From Clostridia bacterium (GTDB lineage: Bacteria; Bacillota; Clostridia; Christensenellales; CAG-138): 64,000 bases of DNA. The notes beneath the pieces were generated by a model. It did not search any database, was not told the origin of the DNA, and saw nothing but the letters and a program-made list of their open reading frames with translations. The stretch lies in contig JAFWMS010000020.1 of assembly GCA_017545535.1 (NCBI GenBank), positions 39,568 through 103,567 on the forward strand. Reading direction: 5' to 3'. Both the position numbers and the translations under genes were made by a program. Shown piece after piece: positions 35,382-44,906 of the stretch (position 1 is the stretch's first letter; the number at the start of each line of letters is the position of its first letter).

Positions 35382-35410
35382 GAGGCAGGGATCACCCTGC
35401 CTCGCGCATT
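35382..35410. terminator. Bidirectional terminator between the HTH-TPR gene and mltG
   Basis: A perfect 9-bp stem GAGGCAGGG / CCCTGCCTC with loop ATCA. The plus strand continues GCGCATTTTT; the minus strand continues TTTTTTATG. Confidence 0.8.
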
Positions 35411-35423
35411 TTTGGGAACGGCT

Positions 35424-36557
35424 TTACTCCCAGAAGGGGGAGTACTTCACCACGTTCTGCCGGTGCTCCTCGTAGGTCCGGCTGAAGATAAGGCGGTTGG
35501 TCTGCTTGGGGTTCATGTTGCAGAAGAAGAGGAACCCGGCGCTCATGTACTCCTCCGAGGGATAGAGGGCCGCCTCGATGGCCGCCCGGCCCGGGTTGCA
35601 GATGGGCCCCACGGGCAGCCCCTTGTTCCGGTAGGTGTTGTAGGGGGAAACGGTGGAAAGCTCCTCCTCCGTGAAGGTGTACTTCTTCACCCCCAGGGCG
35701 TAGGACAGCGTGGCGCAGGATTCCAGAGCCATCCCCTGCTTGAGCCGGTTGTGGAACACCGCCGACACCCGGGGGAAGTCCTCGGCGGCGCCGGCCTCCT
35801 TCTCGATCATGGAGGCCAGGGTCATCACCTGGTCCGTGGTCAGGTTCAGCTCCCTGGCCCGGTTGGCGTCCTCCTCGGTGAAGACCACGGCGAACCGGTT
35901 CAGCATCTTCTTCAAGATATCGGCGGCGGCCGCGTCCTCATAGACCTCGTAGGTGTCGGGGAACAGATACCCCTCCAGGGCGTAGCGCCGATCGGAGGCG
36001 TTGAGCAGCGGATCGAGATACCCGCCGGAGAGCATGGTCCCATCCTTACAGAGGGCGAGGAACTGCTCCTGGTCCTCCAGCATGCCCGCCTCGAAGAGGG
36101 CCTGGGCGATCTCTGCCGCCGTATATCCCTCGGGGATGGTGAAGCGGGTGACCCGTCTCGCTTCGTTCCCGGCGCAGAGGATGTTCACGATCTCCGGGAT
36201 GGTCATGTTCCTAGAGAGCACGTAGGTCCCGGCCCGCAGGGAATTGGCCCGGCCGGTGAAGTCCACGTAGACCTTGAAGGAGGCGGTGCTCACGATGAGC
36301 CCCGGCTCCTCCTCGCCCCGGGCGCGGTAGAGGATGGACGCGATCCGGGAGGCGGAGGAACCGGAGGGTATCTCCACCTGGATGGGGGTGTTGTCGTCCG
36401 GGTCCACCGGATAGACGAAGTGGCTCAGCACGTACCGGACGGCGCCGGTCATGACGAGGGCCACCACGACGATGCTCAAAAGCACCGCCGCCACGGGCCG
36501 CAGTATCCGCCAAATCTTTTCCCGGAGCACCGTGACCGGGTCCTTCCATTGTGTCAT
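35424..36557 (-). CDS. mltG: Endolytic transglycosylase MltG
   Basis: A 377-residue bitopic membrane enzyme of the YceG family that cuts nascent peptidoglycan glycan strands and sets their length. One membrane helix (about residues 22-45) is followed by a LysM-like segment (IQVEIPSGSSASRIASILY) and the catalytic domain with the conserved Glu in ASMIEKEAGAA and the end motif YNTYRNKGLPVGPICNPG. I chose the ATG at 36557 (GGATTGGGG upstream) over an in-frame TTG at 36569. It is the last gene of the rnjA-ylbF-mltG unit. Confidence 0.93.
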   Translation of the reverse strand: MTQWKDPVTVLREKIWRILRPVAAVLLSIVVVALVMTGAVRYVLSHFVYPVDPDDNTPIQVEIPSGSSASRIASILYRARGEEEPGLIVSTASFKVYVDFTGRANSLRAGTYVLSRNMTIPEIVNILCAGNEARRVTRFTIPEGYTAAEIAQALFEAGMLEDQEQFLALCKDGTMLSGGYLDPLLNASDRRYALEGYLFPDTYEVYEDAAAADILKKMLNRFAVVFTEEDANRARELNLTTDQVMTLASMIEKEAGAAEDFPRVSAVFHNRLKQGMALESCATLSYALGVKKYTFTEEELSTVSPYNTYRNKGLPVGPICNPGRAAIEAALYPSEEYMSAGFLFFCNMNPKQTNRLIFSRTYEEHRQNVVKYSPFWE

Positions 36558-36603
36558 ATCGATCCCCAATCCTTTACGGCAAAATGTTCAAGGTGCGAAG
36601 GGT

Positions 36604-36957
36604 TCAGTCCTTCACACGCTCCCCCCAGTCCGAAAGATCCACGCCTACGCCCCGGCCGATGAGGTCGTAGGTGTCCGACAAAAGCTTGTTGAGGGCGTAC
36701 TCCGCCAGCAGATAGTCCGCCGCGTCCGGGGAGAACTGCAAGAGCTCGGCCAGCTTCTTGAGTTCCTCTTCCTCCGCCCCGCCCTCGCCCCCGGCGATGC
36801 GCCGGGCCTGCACCTTCATCTGCAGGGCGTGGAAGCGGCGCAAAAGCCCCGCGGTCTGTTCGTCCGCCATGGCCCGTTCCCGGGCGGCGGCATAGGCTTC
36901 GTATTCCCGGCTGCACCGGATCTCTTTTGCCAGCTCCCGGGCCAGGGCTTCAATCAT
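36604..36957 (-). CDS. ylbF: YlbF/YmcA-family regulator
   Basis: A 117-residue helical protein of the YlbF/YmcA (Com_YlbF) family. Proteins of this family form a complex with YaaT that influences RNase Y and competence, biofilm and sporulation in Bacillus. The amphipathic N-terminal region (LARELAKEIRCSREYEAYAAARERAM) is followed by a Gly/Glu-rich linker and the helix LKKLAELLQFSPDAADYLLAEYALNKLL. Its start overlaps the end of ribonuclease J by 8 bp, consistent with a role in RNA turnover. Which family member it is cannot be told. Confidence 0.8.
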   Translation of the reverse strand: MIEALARELAKEIRCSREYEAYAAARERAMADEQTAGLLRRFHALQMKVQARRIAGGEGGAEEEELKKLAELLQFSPDAADYLLAEYALNKLLSDTYDLIGRGVGVDLSDWGERVKD

Positions 36958-38614
36958 GGCGCTCCCCCTCGATGACGATGGGCAGGATCATGGGCGTGCG
37001 CTTGGTGCGGCTCTTGAAGAAGGTGCGGAGCCTGGTCTTCACCGCGGCCTTGATATCGCCGTAGTTCGCCTTGCCCTCGGTTTCGAACCGCTGGACCTCA
37101 GAAGCGATGGCTTCCGCCGCCTCGCCCATGAGCTCGTCGGATTCCTTCATGTACACGAAGCCCCGGGAGATCATCTCCACGGGAGCGGTCTGCTTCCCGG
37201 TCTCCCGGTCGAGGGAGATCACCGCCACCACCAGACCCTGGCTGGAGAGCTCCCGACGGTCACGGATGACCGCGTCCTCGATGCTGGCGCTGCCGTCCAC
37301 CATGACGGCCCCGGCGGGGACCTCCCCGGCCCGGGCGGCGGCCTTGCGGGTGAAGGACACCGTGCTGCCGTTTTCCAGCAAAAAGATGTTTTCCTCCGGC
37401 ACCCCCATGTCCAAAGCCAGCCGGGCGTGGGTCATGAGATGGCGGAACTCCCCGTGGACGGGGATGAAATACTTGGGTTTCACGATATGGAGCATCATCT
37501 TCAGCTCCTCCCGCCGGGCGTGGCCGGACACGTGCACGTCCGCCATCTGGTCGTAGACCACATAGGCGCCCTTCTCGAAGAGGCCGTCGATGACCCGGCC
37601 CACGGCGGTCTCGTTGCCGGGGATGGCGGAGGCGGAGATGATGACCGTGTCGCCGTAGCCGATGTTGATCTTGTGGGAGGCGTTGGCCATGCGGTATAGG
37701 CCGCTCATGGGCTCGCCCTGGCTGCCGGTGGTGATGATGCAGACCTTGTCGTCGTTGTACTTGTGGAGGTCGTCCACCTTCACGATCCGATCCTGGGGGA
37801 TGGTCATATACCCCAGCTCCTGGGAGTAGGCCACGATCTGCTCCATGCTTTTGCCGGCGAAGCAGATGACCCGGCCGTGCTCGATGGCCACGTCCGCCAC
37901 CTGCTGGAGCCGATAGACGTTGCTGGCGAAGGAGGCCACGATCACCCGGCCCTTGGCCACCTCGAAGTAGTGTTCAAAGGTCTTGCCGATCTCCCGCTCA
38001 GACTGGGTGTAGCCCACCCGCTCCGCGTTGGTGGAATCGGAGAGGAGGCACAGGACCCCCTTGCTGCCGTAGTAGGCCAGGCGGTTGATGTCGATGGGCT
38101 GGCCGTCCAGGGGCGTGAGGTCGATCTTGAAATCGCCGGTGTGGAGAATCACCCCCAGGGGCGTGGTGACGGCCAAGGCCACCGCGCCGGGGATGGAATG
38201 GCTGGTCTTGATGAACTCCACCTTGAAGCAGCCCAGCTCCACCGTGTCCCCGGGCTTCACTACGTGAAGGTCCCCCGAAACGTGCATCTCCTTCAGCTTG
38301 TGGTCCATGAGGGCCACGGTCAGATCCGTGCCGTAGACGGGCACGGCGAACTTCTGCAGGGCGTAGGGCACGGCGCCGATGTGGTCCTCGTGGCCGTGGG
38401 TGATGACGAAGCCCTTCAGCTTCTCCCGGTTCTCCTCCAGATAGGTCATGTCGGGGATCACCACGTCGATGCCCGGCATATCGTCGTCCGGGAAGGCCAG
38501 GCCGCAGTCGATGACCACGATATCCTCCCCGTATTCCAGGAGCGTCATGTTCTTTCCGATTTCGCCCAGTCCCCCCAGGGGGATGAGCTTCAGTTTGGTT
38601 TGTTTCTTTCTCAT
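36950..38614 (-). CDS. rnjA: Ribonuclease J
   Basis: A 554-residue ribonuclease of the beta-CASP metallo-beta-lactamase family, with 5-prime exonuclease and endonuclease activity in mRNA decay and rRNA maturation. The zinc motif is in VITHGHEDHIGA; the start KLKLIPLGGLGEIGKNM and the beta-CASP segment SGHARREELKMMLHIVKPKYFIPVHGEFRH are diagnostic. Length is normal for RNase J1. It heads a unit with ylbF and mltG. GGAAAG precedes the ATG. Confidence 0.96.
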   Translation of the reverse strand: MRKKQTKLKLIPLGGLGEIGKNMTLLEYGEDIVVIDCGLAFPDDDMPGIDVVIPDMTYLEENREKLKGFVITHGHEDHIGAVPYALQKFAVPVYGTDLTVALMDHKLKEMHVSGDLHVVKPGDTVELGCFKVEFIKTSHSIPGAVALAVTTPLGVILHTGDFKIDLTPLDGQPIDINRLAYYGSKGVLCLLSDSTNAERVGYTQSEREIGKTFEHYFEVAKGRVIVASFASNVYRLQQVADVAIEHGRVICFAGKSMEQIVAYSQELGYMTIPQDRIVKVDDLHKYNDDKVCIITTGSQGEPMSGLYRMANASHKINIGYGDTVIISASAIPGNETAVGRVIDGLFEKGAYVVYDQMADVHVSGHARREELKMMLHIVKPKYFIPVHGEFRHLMTHARLALDMGVPEENIFLLENGSTVSFTRKAAARAGEVPAGAVMVDGSASIEDAVIRDRRELSSQGLVVAVISLDRETGKQTAPVEMISRGFVYMKESDELMGEAAEAIASEVQRFETEGKANYGDIKAAVKTRLRTFFKSRTKRTPMILPIVIEGERHD

Positions 38615-38661
38615 GTCTTTCTTTCCTATGATAGGGGCGCGCTTGGGCGCCCGATGATATT

Positions 38662-39963
38662 TTATATGGCCGGGGACAGGAGCGCCTGCTTCTCCCGGAC
38701 GGTGGCCAAAGCTCGTTCGGAGAGGAACAGGTTCTTCTGCTGTTTGCCCCTGAACCGCTGGCCGGCGGGGGCCATGATGCCGAAGGTCACGTTCATGGGC
38801 TGGAAGTCGCGGCCAACGTACTCGGCCACGTAATGGCCCAGGGCGCCGATGGCGGTTTGGTCCGTAAAGTCCACGGGGGGCTTGCCCAAAAGCTTTTCAT
38901 GAAGGGCCAGAGCGGCGAGAAGGCCGCTGGACGCGCTCTCCACGTACCCCTCCACGCCGGTCATCTGGCCGGCGAAGCAGATCAGGGGGTTCGCTTTCAG
39001 GGAGTAGTCCCAGTTCAAAAGGCCCGGCGAGGGCAGGAAGCTGTTTCTATGCATGACCCCGTAGCGGACGAATTCCGCGTGCTCCAGGCCGGGAATCAGG
39101 CCGAAGACCCGCTTCTGCTCGGCAAACTTCAGGTTGGTCTGGAAGCCCACGATGTTGTAGAGGCGGCCGTCCCTGTCGTCCTGCCGAAGCTGGACCACGG
39201 CAAAGGGCATCTTTCCGTCCACCTCCAGGCCCACGGGCTTTAGGGGGCCGTAGGCCAATGTCATCTCGCCGCGCTTAGCCATGACCTCCACGGGCATGCA
39301 GCCCTCGAAGACCCGGGTGGTCTCGAAGGCATGGAGCTCCGCCGTCTCGGCCTCGACGAGGGCGCGGTAGAAGGCGAAGTACTCGTCCTTCGTCATGGGG
39401 CAGTTGAGATAGTCCTCGCCCCGGCCGTAGCGGGAGGCGGCGAAGACCTTCGTGAAGTCCAGGCTCTCCTTCGTGACGATGGGCGCCGCCGCGTCGTAGA
39501 AATGGAGGGGCTGCCCCACCAGGGCGGATATCCGCTCATAGAGGGGGCCAGAGGTCAAAGGGCCCGTGGCGATGACGCAGGGGGCGTCGGGGATGTCCGT
39601 CACCTCGCCGGGGACGTAGGTAAGGTTGGGCAGGGACAAAAGGCGCTCCGTCACCAGGTTCGTGAACCCCTCCCGGTCCACGGCCAGGGCGCCGCCGGCG
39701 GGGACCCGGGTGGCGTCAGCGCAGGCGAGGATCAGGGAGTCCAGCCCCCGCAGCTCCTCCTTCAATAGGCCCACGGCGTTCTCCAGCCGGTCGGAGCGCA
39801 GGGAGTTGGAACAGACCAGCTCCCCGAAGGTGTCCCGCTGATGGGCGGGGGACCGCTTCTCCGGCTTCATCTCCCGCAGCGTGACGGCATGGCCCCGGCG
39901 GCAGAGCTGCCAGGCTGCCTCCGCGCCGGCCAGCCCGGCGCCCACCACGGTGACGTTAGCCAT
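38662..39963 (-). CDS. trmFO: tRNA (uracil-54-C5)-methyltransferase TrmFO
   Basis: A 433-residue flavoenzyme that makes ribothymidine at tRNA position 54 using methylenetetrahydrofolate. The FAD-binding start VTVVGAGLAGAEAAWQLCRRG and the conserved ELVCSNSLRSD (substrate Cys) and YVESASSGLLAALALHEKL segments are clear. TrmFO replaces TrmA in most Gram-positive bacteria. It lies downstream of the topA-dprA-comM cluster on the same strand, separated by stem-loop repeat R6. Confidence 0.96.
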   Translation of the reverse strand: MANVTVVGAGLAGAEAAWQLCRRGHAVTLREMKPEKRSPAHQRDTFGELVCSNSLRSDRLENAVGLLKEELRGLDSLILACADATRVPAGGALAVDREGFTNLVTERLLSLPNLTYVPGEVTDIPDAPCVIATGPLTSGPLYERISALVGQPLHFYDAAAPIVTKESLDFTKVFAASRYGRGEDYLNCPMTKDEYFAFYRALVEAETAELHAFETTRVFEGCMPVEVMAKRGEMTLAYGPLKPVGLEVDGKMPFAVVQLRQDDRDGRLYNIVGFQTNLKFAEQKRVFGLIPGLEHAEFVRYGVMHRNSFLPSPGLLNWDYSLKANPLICFAGQMTGVEGYVESASSGLLAALALHEKLLGKPPVDFTDQTAIGALGHYVAEYVGRDFQPMNVTFGIMAPAGQRFRGKQQKNLFLSERALATVREKQALLSPAI

Positions 39964-39990
39964 TTGGTTTGGGTCCTTTCTTAAGAGGAT

Positions 39991-40145
39991 TTTATTGGAA
40001 GCGGACCGCTTTTCTTGAAAGAAAAGCGGTACAAAAGAACTTTACTGGGGAAGCGATGCTTAGTCGTCTAATCCTGTATATCCCCATGTGCTTCTCTTTT
40101 TTCGGTTCCTTTTTTCTCTTCACCGAAGAGAAAAAAGGAACACAA
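39991..40145. repeat. Dispersed stem-loop element, copy R6 (hairpins A and B)
   Basis: Hairpin A: perfect 12-bp stem ACCGCTTTTCTT / AAGAAAAGCGGT (40005-40030), followed by ACAAAAGAACTTTACTGG. Hairpin B: perfect 17-bp stem GTTCCTTTTTTCTCTTC with its complement (40105-40141, loop ACC), preceded by CCCCATGTGCTTCTCTTTTT. Hairpin B and its left flank are identical over about 60 bases to the reverse complement of copy R7. It lies 12 bp beyond the topA stop and may end topA transcripts. Confidence 0.85.
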
Positions 40146-40152
40146 AAGCAGC

Positions 40153-42231
40153 TTACTCCTTCTCCTTCTTCCCCCGCTGGATATACCCGCAGGCCCGGTC
40201 CCCACAGGCGATGAAGGGACCGTTCTGCCCCATGCGCTGGACCAGGATACCGCCGCACTGGGGGCACTTCCCCGGCACCGGCTTATCCCAGCTCACGAAA
40301 TCGCAGGCCGGGTAATTGGCGCAGCCGAAGAAGGTCTTCCCCTTCTTGGTCCGGCGCTTGATGATATCCCCGCCGCACTTGGGGCATTGCACGTCCAGCT
40401 TCTCCACCAGCGGCTTCGTGTTCCGGCAGGCGGGGAAGTTCGGGCAGGCCAAAAATTTGCCGAACCGGCCCGTCTTGATGACCATCATGGCCCCGCACTT
40501 GTCGCAGGGCACGTCGGACACGGGGTCGGGCAGCTTCACCTTGTCGATGTTCGCCCCCGCCGCCTCCAGCTCCTTCTCGAAGGGCCCGTAGAAATCGGCG
40601 ACGACCTGCTGCCAGGGAACGGTCCCCTCCTCCACCTCGTCCAGCTTCTCCTCCATGCCGGCGGTGAAGGCAACGTCCACGATGCCCTTGAAATTCTCCT
40701 TCATGAGCCGGGTCACCACGAACCCCAGCTCCGTGGGCTGGAGCGTCTTTTTCTCCCGCAGCACGTACCCCCGATCCACGATGGTGGTGATGGTGGGCGC
40801 GTAGGTGGAGGGGCGTCCGATGCCCTTCTCCTCCAGGGTCTTCACCAGCGTCGCCTCGGTGTACCGGGCGGGTGGCTGGGTGAACTTCTGCTCGGGCAGG
40901 ATGGACTTAGCTTCGAAGCTGTCCCCCACATGGATGGGCGGCAGCTGCACCTCCTTCTCCCCCTGCTCGTCCCGGCCCTCGGTGTAGATGACCGTGAACC
41001 CGGGGAACAGGGTCCTGACGCCGGTGGACCGGAAGCTGACCCCGTTCACGTCGAAGGTGGCGGTGGTGGTCTCCAGCACCGCCTCGCTCATCTGGCTGGA
41101 CAAAAACCGCTCGTAGATGAGCTTGTAAAGCTTATACTGATCCAGGGACAGGCTGGCCTTGAGCTCCTTCGGATCGTTCTTGAGATCCGTGGGCCGAATG
41201 GCCTCGTGGGCGTCCTGGGCGTTGCTCCTTCCCCGGTACACGTTGGGCTGCTCCGGCGTATACGCGGCCCCGTACTTCGCCTCGATGAAGGACAGCGCCG
41301 CCGCCTGGGCCTCCTTGCTGATGCGGACGGAGTCGGTGCGGATATAGGAGATGAGGCCCACGGGCCCCTTCTTGCCGATGTCCACGCCCTCGTAAAGCTG
41401 CTGGGCCACCTGCATGGTCCGCTTGGCGGTGAAGTTCAGCTTCCGGGACGCCTCCTGCTGGAGGCTGGACGTGGTGAAGGGCGGCGCCGCGTGCCGCTTC
41501 TTTTCGCCGGTCTTCACGTCCACGGCGGCGAAGGGCTTCCCATCGATCCTTTCGAGGACCCTATCCGTCTCCGCCTTGGTGTGCAGCTCCTTCACGTCCC
41601 CCCAGGCCAAAAACTTGGACTCGAAGGCCTTCTTCCCCTGAAGCTCAGCGGTGATGGTCCAATACTCCTTGGCCACGAACTCGTTGATCTCCTCCTCCCG
41701 GTCGCAGATGATCCGGGTGGCCACGGACTGGACCCGCCCGGCGGAGAGCCCCTTGCGGACCTTCGCCCAGAGGATGGGGCTGATCTTATACCCCACCAGC
41801 CGATCCAAGACCCGGCGCGCCTGCTGGGCGTCCACCAGGTCCATGTTGATGGGCCGCGCCTTCTTGAAGGACCCCTTCACGGCGGCGGCGGTGATCTCGT
41901 TGAACTCGATCCGGCACTTGCTCTTCTCGTCCAGCTTCAAAACCTCCGCCAGGTGCCAGCTGATGGCCTCCCCCTCCCGATCAGGGTCGGTGGCGAGATA
42001 CACCTTGTCGGCCTTCTTCGCCTCCTTGCGGATGGTCTCCAAAACCTCCTTGCGTCCCCGGAGAGCGATGTACTTGGGCTCGAAGCCCTTTTCCACGTCC
42101 ACCCCCAGCTGGGACTTGGGCAAGTCCCGGATGTGGCCCTGGCTGGCCACCACCTTATACTTGCTCCCTAAAAACTTTTCAATGGTCTTCGCCTTGGCGG
42201 GCGACTCCACGATCACCAATGATTCGGCCAT
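40153..42231 (-). CDS. topA: DNA topoisomerase I
   Basis: A 692-residue type IA topoisomerase that relaxes negative supercoils. The Toprim domain begins ESLVIVESPAKAKTIEKFLG, the catalytic Tyr is in LISYIRTDSVRIS, and the C-terminus has three four-Cys zinc ribbons (CDKCGAMM..., CPKCGGDI..., CPQCGGIL...), more than the minimal form. I chose the ATG at 42231 because the upstream frame lies in dprA. It follows dprA by 14 bp in the comM-dprA-topA group typical of Clostridia. Confidence 0.97.
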   Translation of the reverse strand: MAESLVIVESPAKAKTIEKFLGSKYKVVASQGHIRDLPKSQLGVDVEKGFEPKYIALRGRKEVLETIRKEAKKADKVYLATDPDREGEAISWHLAEVLKLDEKSKCRIEFNEITAAAVKGSFKKARPINMDLVDAQQARRVLDRLVGYKISPILWAKVRKGLSAGRVQSVATRIICDREEEINEFVAKEYWTITAELQGKKAFESKFLAWGDVKELHTKAETDRVLERIDGKPFAAVDVKTGEKKRHAAPPFTTSSLQQEASRKLNFTAKRTMQVAQQLYEGVDIGKKGPVGLISYIRTDSVRISKEAQAAALSFIEAKYGAAYTPEQPNVYRGRSNAQDAHEAIRPTDLKNDPKELKASLSLDQYKLYKLIYERFLSSQMSEAVLETTTATFDVNGVSFRSTGVRTLFPGFTVIYTEGRDEQGEKEVQLPPIHVGDSFEAKSILPEQKFTQPPARYTEATLVKTLEEKGIGRPSTYAPTITTIVDRGYVLREKKTLQPTELGFVVTRLMKENFKGIVDVAFTAGMEEKLDEVEEGTVPWQQVVADFYGPFEKELEAAGANIDKVKLPDPVSDVPCDKCGAMMVIKTGRFGKFLACPNFPACRNTKPLVEKLDVQCPKCGGDIIKRRTKKGKTFFGCANYPACDFVSWDKPVPGKCPQCGGILVQRMGQNGPFIACGDRACGYIQRGKKEKE

Positions 42232-42245
42232 GATCCTTACCTTCT

Positions 42246-43373
42246 TTAGTACACGATATTCGTCTCCAGGGCGTCCAGCGCGTACACGCTCCCCGGCAGT
42301 TGCTTTATTATTCCCGAAAACGTCAGTCCTGTCAAGGTGGAAATGAGTTCGTCCACCCCGCCGCCGCACCGTTCCAGCAGCTCGTCCTCGTTTTTCTCTC
42401 CCTCGGACAGGGCCTTCACCACCCGCTGTTCCAGGGGCGAAAGCTCATTGAACCGCACCGAGCGGACCTCGTCCCCGGCGCCGCCCTCGCCGAACTCCTC
42501 CAGGATATCCGACACGGAGGTGACGGCCCTCGCCTCCCCCCGGCGAATCATGGCGTTGGTGCCCACGCTCATGGGGTCCGTGATCCGACCCGGGATGGCG
42601 AACACCTCCCGGCCTTGCTCCAAAGCCAGCCGCGCCGTCACCTGGGACCCGCTCCGCTCACCGGCCTCCACCACCAGCACGCCCAAGGAGAGCCCGCTGA
42701 TGATCCGGTTCCGCTGGGGGAAGTTCCGAGGCAGGGGCGGCGTCTTGGGCAAAAACTCCGTCATGAGGCATCCCCGCTCGGCGATGGCTCCGTAGAGCTT
42801 TTCGTTTCCCTGGGGGTAAATGACGTCGATGCCGCAGCCCAGCACCGCCACGGTGGGGTCCTGGGCCCCCTCCACGGAGAGGGCGCCCAAGGCGGCGTAG
42901 CCGTCGATCCCCGTGGCCAGGCCCGAGACCACCGTGGCCCCGGCCTTCACCAGCTCACGGCCGAACTTTTTGGCCACCTCCTTGCCGTACTCCGTGCAGC
43001 GGCGGGTGCCCACGATGGCCAGCGGCAGCTGCATGTCCATATTCAGCGTCCCCCGGTAGAAGAGCACCGGCGGAGGGTCCGGGATCTCCTTGAGCAAGGC
43101 CGGATACTCATAGCTGGTGGCGGTGACCACGTTCACCCCGTTTTTGTCCATCCAGCGGACGTACCGGTCCATGAACCCGTCCCCCAGCGCCTCCTTCAGG
43201 CGGCTGCGGGCCTCCCCGGAGATCATGGTGAGCCGGCTGTCCCGGCCCCGGGCCACGTCCTCCATGGCCTCCTCCAGATAATAGTATTCCTCCCGCACCG
43301 CCGAAAACTGACGAGGGTTGGGGCCTACGCCGTAATGGAGCCACAGCTCCGGCCGCATGCTTGGATCGATCAT
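42246..43373 (-). CDS. dprA: DNA processing protein DprA
   Basis: A 375-residue DprA, which loads RecA on incoming single-stranded DNA during transformation. The Rossmann-like core shows AIVGTRRCTEYGKEVAKKFG, SGLATGIDGYAALGAL and VVVEAGERSGSQVTARLALEQGREVFAIPG. A C-terminal winged helix (about 310-370) is present. The start overlaps the stop of comM (ATGA), so both are co-translated. Presence of dprA and comM suggests some capacity for DNA uptake, though no late competence genes lie here. Confidence 0.96.
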   Translation of the reverse strand: MIDPSMRPELWLHYGVGPNPRQFSAVREEYYYLEEAMEDVARGRDSRLTMISGEARSRLKEALGDGFMDRYVRWMDKNGVNVVTATSYEYPALLKEIPDPPPVLFYRGTLNMDMQLPLAIVGTRRCTEYGKEVAKKFGRELVKAGATVVSGLATGIDGYAALGALSVEGAQDPTVAVLGCGIDVIYPQGNEKLYGAIAERGCLMTEFLPKTPPLPRNFPQRNRIISGLSLGVLVVEAGERSGSQVTARLALEQGREVFAIPGRITDPMSVGTNAMIRRGEARAVTSVSDILEEFGEGGAGDEVRSVRFNELSPLEQRVVKALSEGEKNEDELLERCGGGVDELISTLTGLTFSGIIKQLPGSVYALDALETNIVY

Positions 43374-44893
43374 AGCTCATTCTCCCCCAAAATAGACAGA
43401 CGCCGGTAGCGGACGGCCTCGGTCAAATGCTTCTCCTGAATCTGCTCTGACCCGTCCAGATCCGCGATGGTCCTGGCCACCTTCCGGATCCGCTGATAGG
43501 CCCGGGCGGACAGGTCCATGCGCAAAAACGCCTGCTCCATAAGGGCCTGACAGCGGCTGTTCAGGGGGCAGAAGGCTTCGATCTCCTGGACGCTCATGCG
43601 GGCGTTGGTCTTGGTGCTGTCCTCGCCGAAGCGGAGCCGCTGCCGCGCCCGGGCAGCCACCACCCGCTTTCGGATGCTGGCGGAGGGCTCTCCCTTCTCC
43701 TTCCCCGCCAGATCCTCGAAGGGCACGTCGTTCATCTCGATGAACAGGTCGATCCGATCGAGGAGCGGCCCCGAGATGCGCCGGGCGTACCGGTGTATCT
43801 GGCTGGGGGTGCAGGTGCACTGTCGGGTCCTGGACCCCCGGTTCCCGCAGGGACAGGGGTTCATGGCCGCCACCAGCATGAAGGAGGCGGGATAGGTGCA
43901 GCTCATCCTAGTCCGGGACACGGTGACGATCCCGTCCTCCAGGGGCTGGCGCAGGCTCTCCAAAACGTCCCGGTGGAACTCCGGGAACTCGTCCAAAAAC
44001 AGGACCCCCATGTGGGCCAGGCTGATCTCCCCGGGCAGGGCGTTGGCCCCGCCGCCGGTGATGGCCGCCGCGGACGCCCCGTGATGGGGGGACCGGAAGG
44101 GCCGCACCGTCACCAAACCCCGATGGCCCATGACGGAATGGATCTTGGTCACCTCCATGCACTCGGCCGGGGTCATGGGCGGCAATATGGAGGGGATGGC
44201 CCGGGCCAGCATGGTCTTGCCGGAACCGGGGGTGCCGCAGAGGAGCAGGTTATGCCCGCCCGCCGCGGCGATCTGAGCGGCCCGCTTGGCCGCGGCCTGG
44301 CCCCGGATATCGGCGAAGTCCCAGGGGGACTCCCCCTCCTCCGGGGAAAACTCCACCTTGGGCAGGGGCGTCATATCCCCCTCGCCCCGCAAGAAACGGA
44401 CCAGCTGCGAAAGGTCGTCCACGGGGAACACCCGGACCCCCTCCACGCAGGCCGCCTCTTTGGCGTTCTCCCGGGGCACAAAAAACACGCTCTCCCCCGC
44501 CTGTCGGGCGCTGATGACCATGGGGAGCACCCCGTTCACCCCCCGGACCTGGCCGTTGAGGGCCAGCTCCCCCAGGTACACCGCCCGGACCAGGGGCGCC
44601 TGCTTCAACTGCCCGCTGGCGGAGAGGATCGCAAGGGCGATGGGCAGATCGTAGACGCTGCCCTCCTTGCGCAGGTCCGCCGGAGCCAGGCTCACGGTGA
44701 TCCGCCGATCCGCGGGATAGTCGAAGCCGGCGTTCTTCAGCGCCGCCCGGACCCGCTCCCGGGATTCCCGCACGGCGGTGTCGGGCAGGCCCACCGTCTC
44801 ATAGGCCGGCAGCCCGCCGGAGATATCCGCCTCCACCTTCACGGGGAAGCCCTTCAGCCCCGATAGGCCGAAGCTGTTCGCCTGGGATAGCAT
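43370..44893 (-). CDS. comM: YifB/ComM-family Mg-chelatase-like AAA+ ATPase
   Basis: A 507-residue protein with an N-terminal Lon-protease-like (ChlI) domain (about 1-165) and an AAA+ domain with Walker A LCGTPGSGKTMLARA, Walker B LFLDEFPEF and the C-terminal Mg_chelatase_C segment. ComM is a helicase that promotes branch migration in natural transformation. The Zn-like cluster CPCGNRGSRTRQCTC (after AAMNP) is typical of the family. It is followed directly by dprA. Confidence 0.95.
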   Translation of the reverse strand: MLSQANSFGLSGLKGFPVKVEADISGGLPAYETVGLPDTAVRESRERVRAALKNAGFDYPADRRITVSLAPADLRKEGSVYDLPIALAILSASGQLKQAPLVRAVYLGELALNGQVRGVNGVLPMVISARQAGESVFFVPRENAKEAACVEGVRVFPVDDLSQLVRFLRGEGDMTPLPKVEFSPEEGESPWDFADIRGQAAAKRAAQIAAAGGHNLLLCGTPGSGKTMLARAIPSILPPMTPAECMEVTKIHSVMGHRGLVTVRPFRSPHHGASAAAITGGGANALPGEISLAHMGVLFLDEFPEFHRDVLESLRQPLEDGIVTVSRTRMSCTYPASFMLVAAMNPCPCGNRGSRTRQCTCTPSQIHRYARRISGPLLDRIDLFIEMNDVPFEDLAGKEKGEPSASIRKRVVAARARQRLRFGEDSTKTNARMSVQEIEAFCPLNSRCQALMEQAFLRMDLSARAYQRIRKVARTIADLDGSEQIQEKHLTEAVRYRRLSILGENEL

Positions 44894-44906
44894 AGGAACT
44901 TCCTTG

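Noticed and set aside
40088..40315. Similar short frames recurring inside stem-loop copies (FFRFLFSLHRREKR type, also at 16256-16612, 21033-21446 region and 50176-50358)
   Set aside because: The likeness comes from the repeated hairpin DNA itself; frames start and stop at random around it.
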